Shown here one piece after another: positions 9,306 to 17,141 of a DNA stretch of 64,000 nucleotides (positions are counted from its first letter, which is position 1; each line of letters begins with the position of its first letter). Below the pieces are notes generated by a model. That model had not been told where the DNA came from. It saw only the letters and a program-made list of their open reading frames with translations, and ran no database searches. The position numbers were made by a program, and so were the translations under genes. The stretch lies in assembly GCA_013178285.1 (NCBI GenBank), contig JABLXD010000001.1:186001-250000 (forward strand), in the 5' to 3' direction. The stretch is from Methanofastidiosum sp. Its GTDB lineage: Archaea > Methanobacteriota_B > Thermococci > Methanofastidiosales > Methanofastidiosaceae.

Positions 9306-10313
9306 TCATCCCTCATACTTAATTCTCGGATCAATATACACATAGACAATATCTGTAATTAGATTAACAATGACAAAAAGAGTTGCAAAGAATAAGGTGA
9401 ATCCCTGGACCACAGGGTAATCATAGGCAAGTATCGCATCAGTGATATACTTCCCAAGTCCAGGAAGTGTGAAGATAGTTTCTGTTAAGACCGCCCCTCC
9501 CATAAGTAATCCTATCTCCATCCCGATGACAGTAACTATGGGTATCAGGGCGTTTTTCACTGCATGCTTGTATACTACAGTTCTTTCTGAAAGACCCTTT
9601 GCCCTTTCAGTTCTAATAAAATCCTGTCTTAAAACTTCAAGCATTGATGAGCGGGTCATCCTTGCAACAGTTGCCATTGGTATTGTTGCAAGAGCAAATG
9701 CTGGAAGTATCAGATGTTCAATAGAGTCAACAAATGCAGGCCAATTCAATGTTAGGATGCTATCAAGGACATACATCCCAGTAATCCGTTGAAGCTCTAT
9801 ACCTATTGAAAGCCTACCCCCTACCGGAGTTAACCCTAACTGTATACTAAATATATAGATTAACATAAGCCCTAGCCAGAATACTGGCATGGACACACCA
9901 AAGAGAGCGCCTAGCATGACCCCATAATCCGCTATTGAATACTGCTTAACTGCAGATATAACGCCGGCAATAATGCCTATTATAGTGGCTATAATAATTG
10001 CAAAAAGAGTAAGCTCTAGGGTCATAGGTAGTCGTTCTATTATCTCGTTAGTAACAAGGTCACGGGACTCTATTGACCTTCCAAGATCTCCTTGTATAGC
10101 CATCCTGAGCCAATAGAAATATTGAACGTATATTGGATCATTAAGATGGTATTTCTCCCTTATGTTTTCTAAAACTTGAGGTGAAGCGTGCTCTCCGGCA
10201 AGATGAACTGCAGGGTCTCCCGGAGCAAGCCTAACTAAACTAAATGTGATTATGGACACTCCAAAAAGGACTATGACCAATAATCCCAATCTTTTTAGTA
10301 TATACTCCTTCAT
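9306..10313 (-). CDS. oppB: Oligopeptide/dipeptide ABC transporter permease (OppB/DppB type)
   Basis: 335-residue inner permease starting MKEYILKRLGLLVIVLFGVS, the family's usual N-terminal helix. GDLGRSI and VARMTRSSMLEVLRQDFIRTERAKGLSE (written here in pieces) carry the EAA-type coupling loop, and VLTETIFTLPGLGKYITDAI is a characteristic OppB/DppB motif. It follows the binding-protein gene after 36 bases. The operon order binding protein, B, C, D, F is the classic arrangement for di/oligopeptide or nickel importers; substrate is not decidable here. Confidence 0.93.
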   Translation of the reverse strand: MKEYILKRLGLLVIVLFGVSIITFSLVRLAPGDPAVHLAGEHASPQVLENIREKYHLNDPIYVQYFYWLRMAIQGDLGRSIESRDLVTNEIIERLPMTLELTLFAIIIATIIGIIAGVISAVKQYSIADYGVMLGALFGVSMPVFWLGLMLIYIFSIQLGLTPVGGRLSIGIELQRITGMYVLDSILTLNWPAFVDSIEHLILPAFALATIPMATVARMTRSSMLEVLRQDFIRTERAKGLSERTVVYKHAVKNALIPIVTVIGMEIGLLMGGAVLTETIFTLPGLGKYITDAILAYDYPVVQGFTLFFATLFVIVNLITDIVYVYIDPRIKYEG

Positions 10314-10349
10314 TTTTAATCTCCAAAAAAAAAGAAAATAAAAATTAAT

Positions 10350-12038
10350 TTATTTTTCTTTATATACTGGATAAAAGAACTTCCTATCTGTTGGGTGTAT
10401 CACGAAACCCTTTATGTTTGACCTAAAGGCTAAATTCTGGTCTGCATGTGCAATGAATACGTGTGTGGATTCGTCTACAATCATCTTGTTTGCAAGCTTG
10501 TAGAGTGTATCCCTCTGCTCTTGGTCGAATGTCAAGAGGGCATTGTTCAAAACTTTTTGTAGTGGCGCATTCCTCTTAAAGCCGTAGTTACCAGCACTGC
10601 CAACTGTGCAGACGTGGTCAGAGTATAGGACATTTAAGAAGTTGTCTGGGTCACCATTGTCGCCGGACCATCCGAGCATTATCATTGGTGCCTTCCCTGC
10701 TTCTGCATCCTGTAAGTATGTTCCCCAGTCTTCAGTGAATAGATTTACCTTTATTCCAACCTTTGAAAGGTCGCTCTGTATCGCCTCTGCTATTCCAGTT
10801 GGTTCTGGGAAGTATGGTCTTGAGGTTGAACCCATGTGCCAGAGTGTTACTTCAAATCCATTTTCATAACCTGCATCTTTCAATAATTGCTTTGCTTTAT
10901 CTGGGTTGTATGGGTATCCTACAATGTCGTAATTGTATCCGAGTAGCCCTGGTGGCATTCCTTGAACGGCAACAGTTGCTGCTCCATTGTAAAGATTCTT
11001 TACTATTGCTTCTTTATTAATTGCGTATTGGATAGCTTGCCTTACCCTGATATCTTTGAATGGTTCAAATTCTCCTGGAACTGCGACTTCTTCTCCATCG
11101 TCCCACTGGTAGTTACCATTCTTGTCGACATAGCCTTCCCCACAGTTTAGGGCAATGTAACCAACATTCATACCCGCCTGAGAAACAAGCTGCAAGTTTG
11201 GATTTTGTTTGATTATCTCAAGCTGTGATGGGTCTGGGTATTCCATTCCATCTACTTCACCTGCCTGTAAGGCCATAAGACGTGCAGAGGGGTCTGGTAT
11301 AACCCTGAATATTACCTGATCAAGGTATGCCCTTCCTCCCCAGTAGCCCTCGAATGCCTTCAAGGTGATGTGGTCATCCTTTACCCACTCGACAAATTCA
11401 AATGGTCCTGTACCAACTGGGTTTTTGAAGTAATCGTCTCCATATTGCTTTGCTGCTTTTTCACTTACTATATCAGCAGTGAACATTGCAAGGCTTGTCA
11501 TCATCGAAGAGTTTGGCTTAGTCATATGAATTGCAACTGTGTAGTCATCTATCTTCTCAACTTTTTCAATGTCGCTGAACATGTAACCCCAGTATGCCCA
11601 TTCCCCTTTGTCATGGTACCAGTTGTTTACATCATACTGTCTTGCAAAAGAGAATACGACGTCATCTGCGGTCATCTCTCCAAATCCTTTGTGGAATTGG
11701 ACGCCTTTTCTAAGCTTAAATGTAATTGTTTTCTTATCTTCTGAGATTGTCCACTCAGTAGCAAGAGCAGGTTTTATACTTGTAGTTCCCTCTTCATACA
11801 TGACGAGTCCCTCATGTATGTTGTCCATCCTCTGTATTGATTCACCATCTGTGACATCAGCTGGATCGAGTCTAACTGCATCACCACTGGAACCAAAGAC
11901 TAATGTACCCCCATATTTGGAAGTTGCGTCTGTTGTGCTTGGAGGGGTTGTTGTTCCCTGGTCAGCACAACCGCTAAAAACGGATGACAGCATTATCAAT
12001 GCTATCAAGAGTCCAAGTAGTTTACCTTCTTTTTTCAT
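10350..12038 (-). CDS. oppA: Peptide ABC transporter substrate-binding lipoprotein (SBP family 5)
   Basis: Extracytoplasmic solute receptor of the opp operon. The lipobox SSVFSGC near residue 27 marks a lipid-anchored or processed N-terminus, followed by a Thr/Pro linker and the family-5 fold, including the signature region around GTTSIKPALATEWTIS and KKTITFKLRKGVQFHKG. I start at the ATG at 12038 because AGGTGA lies five bases upstream; the longer frame would need a GTG inside that site. First gene of the operon; AT-rich sequence upstream carries its promoter. No evidence fixes the substrate as dipeptide, oligopeptide or nickel chelate. Confidence 0.92.
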   Translation of the reverse strand: MKKEGKLLGLLIALIMLSSVFSGCADQGTTTPPSTTDATSKYGGTLVFGSSGDAVRLDPADVTDGESIQRMDNIHEGLVMYEEGTTSIKPALATEWTISEDKKTITFKLRKGVQFHKGFGEMTADDVVFSFARQYDVNNWYHDKGEWAYWGYMFSDIEKVEKIDDYTVAIHMTKPNSSMMTSLAMFTADIVSEKAAKQYGDDYFKNPVGTGPFEFVEWVKDDHITLKAFEGYWGGRAYLDQVIFRVIPDPSARLMALQAGEVDGMEYPDPSQLEIIKQNPNLQLVSQAGMNVGYIALNCGEGYVDKNGNYQWDDGEEVAVPGEFEPFKDIRVRQAIQYAINKEAIVKNLYNGAATVAVQGMPPGLLGYNYDIVGYPYNPDKAKQLLKDAGYENGFEVTLWHMGSTSRPYFPEPTGIAEAIQSDLSKVGIKVNLFTEDWGTYLQDAEAGKAPMIMLGWSGDNGDPDNFLNVLYSDHVCTVGSAGNYGFKRNAPLQKVLNNALLTFDQEQRDTLYKLANKMIVDESTHVFIAHADQNLAFRSNIKGFVIHPTDRKFFYPVYKEK

Positions 12039-12163
12039 TAATTTCACCTTAGAAACTCACTCTTACTGAAAGATATTGTTCTATTTAACTTTTTCTATAT
12101 CTATTGAGAATATAGCAGTAAAAATTAATTGATTTAATAAAAAAGAAAGAGAATTATTAAGAT

Positions 12164-12390
12164 TAAAGTAATTTAAAAAATTCTTCTTTTGACATGTTTA
12201 AATCTTTTTTTTATAATTTTTAGTTAAAGTCCAGTTCCTATCTTTTCGCCAGGATGATTTGGTATAACTATGACTCTGCCGTCGCCATGTTTGTATACCA
12301 TATGACTCCCGGCAGTATGGCTGTAGAAAATCCTAACTTTTGGACTATTTTTGAAAGTTCTTTAGCAGATATTTTCGGCGTATTTGGCAA
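12164..12390 (-). pseudogene. hicA: Decayed hicA toxin gene
   Basis: Immediately after hicB (stop at 12394) the same strand reads as HicA once single-base frame changes are allowed: LPNTPKISAKELSKIVQKLGF, then in another frame YSHTAGSHMVYKHGDGR and VIVIPNHPGEKIGTGL. After a stop at 12224 the C-terminus reappears as DLNMSKEEFFKLL and stops at 12164. The catalytic-histidine region GSHMVYKH and the IPNHPGEKIGTGL motif are HicA hallmarks. At least one base is missing in the TTTTC run between GF and FYSH, and further shifts occur around the poly-A. The TTG start at 12390 is placed six to seven bases after GAGGT at the end of hicB. It cannot produce toxin as it stands, unless these are assembly errors. 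Confidence 0.75.
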
Positions 12391-12393
12391 ATA

Positions 12394-12606
12394 CTATACC
12401 TCTATTTCTTGAACTTTGACAAATTTAGGAGAATAATCGATTTGAGTTTCAACTTCAAGGTAAGCCTTTATTGCTTCTTTCGTTCTATCGATTAACTCCT
12501 CAATAGTCTTAGCTTGAGTATGACATCCAGGTAAATCTATAACCTCTGATACATAGTACCCATCTTCATCTTTTTCAATGAGGACATTATATTTTTTAGT
12601 CATCAA
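12394..12606 (-). CDS. hicB: HicB-like antitoxin (UPF0150 fold)
   Basis: 70-residue protein MMTKKYNVLIEKDEDGYYVS... with the HicB core: a partial RNase H-like fold with DEDGYYVSEVIDLPGCHTQAKTIEEL, here split as DEDGYYVSEVIDLPG and CHTQAKTIEELIDRTKEA. HicB neutralises the HicA mRNA interferase. No C-terminal DNA-binding domain is present, so it is a short HicB. The partner hicA directly downstream is broken, leaving an apparently orphan antitoxin. Confidence 0.85.
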   Translation of the reverse strand: MMTKKYNVLIEKDEDGYYVSEVIDLPGCHTQAKTIEELIDRTKEAIKAYLEVETQIDYSPKFVKVQEIEV

Positions 12607-12660
12607 TAAAGAAAATCCTCTCCATTATAAATAATTTAAGGTAAAATATCTCATGATAAT

Positions 12661-13182
12661 TTATGGAACTCTTGTTGTGAGATCCTTTATCTTCCCGCTT
12701 GTTTCCAATCCATCGTAGGTATATGAAATAGTCCCTGTATAAACTCCGCTCTGATTTGCCTTGAGATAAATGTTCAAAATAAACTTCTCACCAGCATCAA
12801 TATTTCCTATAAAAAATTTGTTTCCTTCTACAGTTATTGCAGGATCCACACTCTGTAGAGTAAAGTTTGAGTAGTAGTCGTTTGATATTATCACGGCGAC
12901 ATTTTTTGCTGTGCCCTTACCAAAGTTTTCAATAGAGAGGTAGATATGATTATTCCTATCAACTGTCTCTATGTCATAGGATATGGATGCAAGTAGATAG
13001 GGTGTGCCTGTTTGTGAGGTAGTATCTTGATTCTGTGAAGTTGAATCTGACGTTTGGGTAGTTGTTGATTGTTGAGACGTTGAGCCAGTTGGAACTGTCT
13101 TTTGCCCAACGCAGCAGCTAAAAATAGAAGCTACAGCTAACAATATTAATAGAGAACAAATTAATCTATACCCTTTTTTCAA
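12661..13182 (-). CDS. Lipoprotein with CARDB-like beta-sandwich domain
   Basis: 173 residues: lipoprotein signal (LLAVASIFSCCVGQ), a Ser/Thr/Gln-rich linker (about residues 28-60), then one Ig-like domain of the CARDB/COG1361 type (LASISYDIETVDRNN... to GTISYTYDGLETSGK). The domain is closely paralogous to the C-terminus of the neighbouring protein at 13204-14040: both have DYYSNFTL, VEGNKF.IG, SGVY.GTISYT and end in TTRVP. Probably a surface-anchored structural domain. Role unknown. It begins 21 bases after the upstream paralog ends, so the two form an operon. Confidence 0.65.
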   Translation of the reverse strand: MKKGYRLICSLLILLAVASIFSCCVGQKTVPTGSTSQQSTTTQTSDSTSQNQDTTSQTGTPYLLASISYDIETVDRNNHIYLSIENFGKGTAKNVAVIISNDYYSNFTLQSVDPAITVEGNKFFIGNIDAGEKFILNIYLKANQSGVYTGTISYTYDGLETSGKIKDLTTRVP

Positions 13183-13203
13183 TGAATTCGCCTCAAATAG
13201 ATA

Positions 13204-14040
13204 TTAAGGAACTCTTGTCGTGATATCCCTTATCGTAGCATATGTCTCAAGTGCATCGTGAGTGTATGAGATAGTTCCAGAATAAACGCCGCTCTGCTTT
13301 GCCTTTAAGTGAATTTGGAAATCAAGCACTTCACTTGGGTCAAGTTCCCCAATGTAGAATTTGTTTCCTTCAACTTTTACAACTGGCTCAGTGCTAACAA
13401 GTGTAAAATTAGAATAGTAGTCCTCTGATATCTCTACTATCACATTAGTCGCCTTTCCCTGACCGTAGTTTTGCATCTTGAGTTTAATATCACCGAGATT
13501 ATCAACTGTTTCTGTAGTATAAGATATGCTTGCAAGGACTAACGGAAGATCCCTTATGCTGACCCTTCCCTCGGCAGCTTGTTTTACTTCATTTTCAAAG
13601 CTAACGTTTGACCCATTGACAAGGTTAAAAACTTCTTCATAGGTCTTTTCACGCTCTGAGCCTGCAATGATTATGACTTTATCGGCGTGTCCGTAAGGGT
13701 CCGGCTTGATAAAAGCAAATTTTTGCCCTGGCTGCCTTATGAAGCTCATTTCAAGGGAGTCTAGATATTTACTTACTAAGGGCCCAGTTCCAAATGGGGC
13801 ATCTGGCCCACCAAGGATAACAACTAGTTTTACGCCTTTTATCTGAGCCATATCTTCAGGGGCTAGAAATTCTGGGAAAAGACCAAATCCCCTGAAATAG
13901 TCTTCTAAGATAGGTTTTGCTACGATATCTATATTGTTTGAGATTATATAGACGTCCTGCTGTGCTGAGATTGGTATTAAAGCCATGCTTAATACAATGA
14001 TAAAAGAAACTACTAAAGTAAAGAATTTTTTATTAATCAT
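13204..14040 (-). CDS. Secreted protein: S-layer/cell-wall-binding-like N-domain plus CARDB-like C-domain
   Basis: 278 residues with a signal peptide (to about ISAQQ). Residues about 30-150 form an alpha/beta domain reading YIISNNIDIVAKPILEDYF, VKLVVILGGPDAPFGTGPL and ADKVIIIAGSEREKTYE. This resembles archaeal S-layer/putative cell-wall-binding modules that alternate beta-strand and helix around G-G-P and G-S-E-R turns. The C-terminal 110 residues duplicate the CARDB-like domain of the next gene. A TATA-like TTATATATAA near 14060 sits where a promoter is expected. Function beyond surface location is unknown. Confidence 0.6.
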   Translation of the reverse strand: MINKKFFTLVVSFIIVLSMALIPISAQQDVYIISNNIDIVAKPILEDYFRGFGLFPEFLAPEDMAQIKGVKLVVILGGPDAPFGTGPLVSKYLDSLEMSFIRQPGQKFAFIKPDPYGHADKVIIIAGSEREKTYEEVFNLVNGSNVSFENEVKQAAEGRVSIRDLPLVLASISYTTETVDNLGDIKLKMQNYGQGKATNVIVEISEDYYSNFTLVSTEPVVKVEGNKFYIGELDPSEVLDFQIHLKAKQSGVYSGTISYTHDALETYATIRDITTRVP

Positions 14041-14192
14041 GAATAATAATTCTTTTCTTTATATATAAGTTTTATTAAAAAGTTGATGAAGAATTGTAAA
14101 AGTAGTAATTAGATAAGAAAAGGATATTTAGAACATATTTAATTGATTCAATCCTTATTTATACTTATTTTTAATTTAAATTTAAAATTATA

Positions 14193-14336
14193 ACTAAATA
14201 AAACTTTGTAAAACATTGGAGAGATTATTTTAAGAATTTAATTCTTAATTAACCTTTAATTTTATGATAAAATGACGTTTTACACAAAAATTATATATAA
14301 CGGACAAATGAAGATTTATTAGCCTAACAAGGAGGT
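14193..14336 (+). promoter_or_regulatory. Promoter of peptide-family copy 1: upstream element, GTTTTACAC box, TATA, strong RBS
   Basis: Contains the shared upstream element (AATAAAACTTTGTAAAACAT at 14197-14216, then TTATTTTAA), a GTTTTACAC-like box just before the TATA box TTATATATAA (14291-14300), and a full ribosome binding site AAGGAGGT (14329-14336), six bases before the ATG. The same order and spacing recur before the other three family members. The roughly 300-base gap before the gene otherwise holds only the divergent promoter of the minus-strand gene. Confidence 0.7.
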
Positions 14337-14342
14337 TAAACT

Positions 14343-14678
14343 ATGAAGAAAATTATGACCTTGTTTATTGCTGTTGCATTGATCGCATCTATGGGTATCG
14401 GCGCAATAGCCGGTGCAAACAAAGATACCTTCGCAAATGCAGTTAATGACGAGCAGGCCCAACTTGCACTTGAAAAAGCAGCTGTTGAGTTTGCAAATGG
14501 CAACGATGTCGAAGGCTTGGCTGCTGAAGACGATGCTACAAACAACTTTGGAAAGACTGAACTTGGATTCCACAAGCTTGCCGGAGCAGTTATTTCTGCA
14601 AGCTGGTGCATTGATACACCATCGCATCCAACATACAGAATGCACAAGCCATTGTGTACTATATGTACGCCTAACTAA
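14343..14678 (+). CDS. Small secreted cysteine-containing protein, family copy 1
   Basis: 111 residues: signal peptide to about IGAIAGA; a conserved acidic/Ala-rich helical segment (EQAQLALEKAAVEFANGND); the invariant ATNNFGKTELGF; and a C-terminal region AGAVISASWC, then a short variable loop and YRMHKPLCTICTPN. Three cysteines remain in the mature part: one after SASW and a terminal CxxC after HKP. I do not recognise a named family. Copy 4 at 17142 is almost identical except in the last 15 residues. The cysteines could form a disulfide or, with the His, a metal site. The perfect ribosome binding site implies abundant expression. Confidence 0.85.
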   Translation: MKKIMTLFIAVALIASMGIGAIAGANKDTFANAVNDEQAQLALEKAAVEFANGNDVEGLAAEDDATNNFGKTELGFHKLAGAVISASWCIDTPSHPTYRMHKPLCTICTPN

Positions 14679-14730
14679 ATATATTATATATTTTAATTAA
14701 TATTTTTTCTATTTTTAAGGTAATATTTGA

Positions 14731-14874
14731 TTTAAATAAAACAATATGAAACATCTTTTGCCTTATTTTTAATTTCTGGGGTTTATTTAGACTTTAATTT
14801 TATCTGAAATTGAAGGTTTAGACAACAACTATATATAAGGAACAAATAAAAATGTATTAGCTTAACAAGGAGGT
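14731..14874 (+). promoter_or_regulatory. Promoter of peptide-family copy 2
   Basis: Upstream element AAATAAAACAATATGAAACA (14734-14753) followed by CCTTATTTTTAA, a GGTTTAGACAACAAC box abutting the TATA box CTATATATAA (14829-14838), and AAGGAGGT (14867-14874). Spacing from upstream element to TATA is about 80 bases, as in the other copies. Confidence 0.7.
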
Positions 14875-14880
14875 TACGCT

Positions 14881-15261
14881 ATGAAGAAGATTATGACCTT
14901 GTTTATTGCAGTTGCTTTGATCGCATCCTTTGGTATCAGCGCAATAGCTGGTGCTGGAGAAGATGAATTTGCAAATGCAGTAATTAACGAAGAAGCTCAA
15001 TTGGCATTAGAAAAGGCTGCGATTGAGTTTGCTAACGGTAACGATGTTGAAGGTGTCGCAGCTGAGGAAGATGCAACAAACAACTTTGGTAAGACTCAGC
15101 TTGGATTCTTGAGGATTTCCGGTGCTGTAATATCTGCAAGCTGGTGCATTAACACACCGGCACACGCTTACTACAGAATGCACAAACCATACTGCTCAAA
15201 CTGTGGTCCAAGTGCAGGATTTACCCACGTAGGCATTGGAATATGTGTTGATGCTACATAA
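14881..15261 (+). CDS. Small secreted cysteine-containing protein, family copy 2 (extended tail)
   Basis: 126 residues with the same plan as copy 1: signal peptide, Ala/Glu helical segment, ATNNFGKTQLGF, GAVISASWC, and YRMHKPYCSNC. It differs in a C-terminal extension (GPSAGFTHVGIGICVDAT) that adds a fourth mature cysteine. The upstream half is conserved at the protein level but has many synonymous changes relative to copy 1, so it is under selection and not a fresh duplicate. Function unknown. Confidence 0.85.
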   Translation: MKKIMTLFIAVALIASFGISAIAGAGEDEFANAVINEEAQLALEKAAIEFANGNDVEGVAAEEDATNNFGKTQLGFLRISGAVISASWCINTPAHAYYRMHKPYCSNCGPSAGFTHVGIGICVDAT

Positions 15262-15300
15262 TTTTACTTTATTTTTTTATTATTCTATTTTTCTAAGTCA

Positions 15301-15440
15301 AGTGAAAGATTGTGAAACGTCTCTGGCCTTATTTTTATAATTTGAGTTATCAATAGTTTTTAATTGATGAAGAAAAAAAAAGGTTTACACCACAACTATA
15401 AATACTAGCTATACGCATTAAATACGGTGAAAAAAAGGGG
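15301..15440 (+). promoter_or_regulatory. Promoter of peptide-family copy 3 (most divergent)
   Basis: Keeps the upstream element core (GATTGTGAAACGTCTCTGGC, then CTTATTTTTATAA, 15308-15340), the GGTTTACACCACAAC box and the TATA box CTATAAATA (15397-15405). It lacks the AAGGAGGT site; only a G-run near 15436-15442 precedes the ATG, so translation is likely weaker than for the other copies. Confidence 0.6.
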
Positions 15441-15452
15441 GCTTAGAGATAG

Positions 15453-15794
15453 ATGAAAAGAATTTTGAGTTTAGGGATTTCGCTCATAATGATCTTTTCC
15501 ATTGCAATCATTGCTATTGCTGGATCCAATGAGGATGCATTTGCAGAGGCTGTCCTTAGCGAAAAGGCTGAGCTTTCACTTGAAAAGGCAGCTTTAGAGT
15601 TTGCCCAAGGAAATGATGTTGAAGGCTTAGCTTTAGAGAATAATGCTACAAACAACTTTGGGAAGACTCAGCTTGGGTTCTTGAGGATTTCTGGAGCTGT
15701 TATCACAGCTAGTTGGTGCCCAGGATTATACACACCTTACAGACCACACAAGCCATACTGCAGTATCTGTTACTCAGTACAAGTACTAGAATAA
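15453..15794 (+). CDS. Small secreted cysteine-containing protein, family copy 3 (divergent)
   Basis: 113 residues: signal peptide MKRILSLGISLIMIFSIAII, then the conserved LEKAALEFAQGNDVEGLA and NNATNNFGKTQLGF, then GAVITASWC and a loop with PYRPHKPYCSIC. The tail (YSVQVLE) differs from all others. The strict retention of NATNNFGKT.LGF and of W-C plus CxxC while the loop and tail vary suggests a conserved processing or folding scaffold with a variable functional end. Function unknown. Confidence 0.83.
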   Translation: MKRILSLGISLIMIFSIAIIAIAGSNEDAFAEAVLSEKAELSLEKAALEFAQGNDVEGLALENNATNNFGKTQLGFLRISGAVITASWCPGLYTPYRPHKPYCSICYSVQVLE

Positions 15795-15909
15795 ATTTAA
15801 AATTTAATTATTCTTTTTTTTGAAGATTGATTTTAGATCAATCCAACATTTTTCGCAATAGAAGGCAAAAGGATAAAAAAATATACGAAGTATTTATCAT
15901 GGTGTTTTT

Positions 15910-16953
15910 ATGAAGAAAATACTTACTTTTGTCCTTGTAATGGCAATTATGATTTCTATTTTACCTGGAATTTCTGCACCTATTCAGGTACAAATAATTC
16001 CAGAAGGAATACAGCCCGGAGCCTCCATAGTCAATGACTATTGTGTCCCGGATTATTATTCGATAGGAACATTTACATTGGCCCAACGTCAAATTGTTTC
16101 CGTTAATATACCCCCTACCGCATGCCCTCCTGTCAAACAAGGGCCTATTCTAGGGATGGCAACAATTGCAGCCCCAATAGGTCAACTCAACGATATAGGT
16201 CTCGAGGCCGATTTTTCAGTTATAGACATCCCACAATATCAATATACTTGCTATTACAAGAGCCCTTGCCCTTGCATAATCCCTGAAGGTCCGAATGGAA
16301 TAACGAATGGTGCTGGCCAAGTTGGGATATGCCCTCCCAGGGGACTCCAAATATGTGTGACTAGCCCCACCACCCCATGTTTATCTATCCGTATTTATGG
16401 GGATCAAGGCCCTATATCTGTTACTTTGCCGAATCAAGTTGGCCCTAATGAGTGGTGCACTTCCATACCTATAGCTCCAGATATTGTAAGAATTGAAATA
16501 CAAAATTGTGGGGATCCTCTAGAAGGGGAAGTAGTGATATGGGAATGCTGCTGTTACGACTGCTATAAACAAAAAGCACTTCCGACCACGCTCTACCCAA
16601 AGATAGACATAGAGACATTCTCAGTTGCAGGTGGTCCAACAGTTATCCAGAACGGGAAGGTTATCTCAAAATTCCAGATGACACCAGGAAGCCAACAGGT
16701 ATTACTACAAGTAGAAAACAGAGGATTCTTTACCCAAAACGATACAAGATTAAAGTTTGAAGGACTCCCAGAAGGGATAACAGTTGAGATAGCTCCAGAA
16801 ACGCAAAAGATAAACGCCCACAATATCGGTACCTATTCAGCCAATTTTACTGTAGGGCCAAACGTCCCTTCAGGTACATACCAAGTAACAATGGTGGCGT
16901 ACTCGCCCAACGGCATGTTTGACAAGATAACATTTGAGTTCGTTGTGCAATAA
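15910..16953 (+). CDS. Secreted beta-sandwich protein with NEW3-like C-terminal domain, copy 1
   Basis: 347 residues with a signal peptide (to about GISAP) and a Cys/Pro-rich N-terminal half, including clusters YKSPCPCIIP and WECCCYDCYKQ. The C-terminal 120 residues (from LYPKIDIETFSVAGG) form an alpha-galactosidase NEW3/COG1470-like Ig domain ending FEFVVQ. That domain is strongly paralogous to the C-terminus of the protein at 29742-30680 (shared QVENRGFFTQN, AHN.GTYSA.FTV, NVPSGTY). It sits inside the four-copy peptide cluster and may be a surface partner of it; that link is positional only. The start follows GGTG by five bases. Confidence 0.7.
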   Translation: MKKILTFVLVMAIMISILPGISAPIQVQIIPEGIQPGASIVNDYCVPDYYSIGTFTLAQRQIVSVNIPPTACPPVKQGPILGMATIAAPIGQLNDIGLEADFSVIDIPQYQYTCYYKSPCPCIIPEGPNGITNGAGQVGICPPRGLQICVTSPTTPCLSIRIYGDQGPISVTLPNQVGPNEWCTSIPIAPDIVRIEIQNCGDPLEGEVVIWECCCYDCYKQKALPTTLYPKIDIETFSVAGGPTVIQNGKVISKFQMTPGSQQVLLQVENRGFFTQNDTRLKFEGLPEGITVEIAPETQKINAHNIGTYSANFTVGPNVPSGTYQVTMVAYSPNGMFDKITFEFVVQ

Positions 16954-16990
16954 TTAATTTATTTTTTTATTCTTTTCTAAGCTCAAATTA

Positions 16991-17135
16991 ACCTAAATAA
17001 AACAATGTGAAACATTATTGGACTTATTTTAAGATTTTAGGATTGGATAAGCCTTATTTATACTTCTAATTAAAAGGTTTACACAACAATTATATATAAC
17101 GGACAAATCAAGATTTATTAGCCTAACAAGGAGGT
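16991..17135 (+). promoter_or_regulatory. Promoter of peptide-family copy 4
   Basis: Upstream element AAATAAAACAATGTGAAACA (16994-17013) and GACTTATTTTAAG, then AGGTTTACACAACAA abutting the TATA box TTATATATAA (17090-17099), and AAGGAGGT (17128-17135). From TATA to ATG it is nearly identical to copy 1, and both copies also share CCTTATTTATACTT further up (14152 and 17052), consistent with recent duplication of the whole transcription unit. Confidence 0.7.
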
Positions 17136-17141
17136 TAAACT

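Noticed and set aside
14319-14647. Long antisense frames over the first and fourth secreted peptide genes (also 17135-17446).
   Set aside because: They mirror the codon pattern of the plus-strand genes, have no binding site, and the plus-strand genes carry strong promoters, signal peptides and AAGGAGGT.
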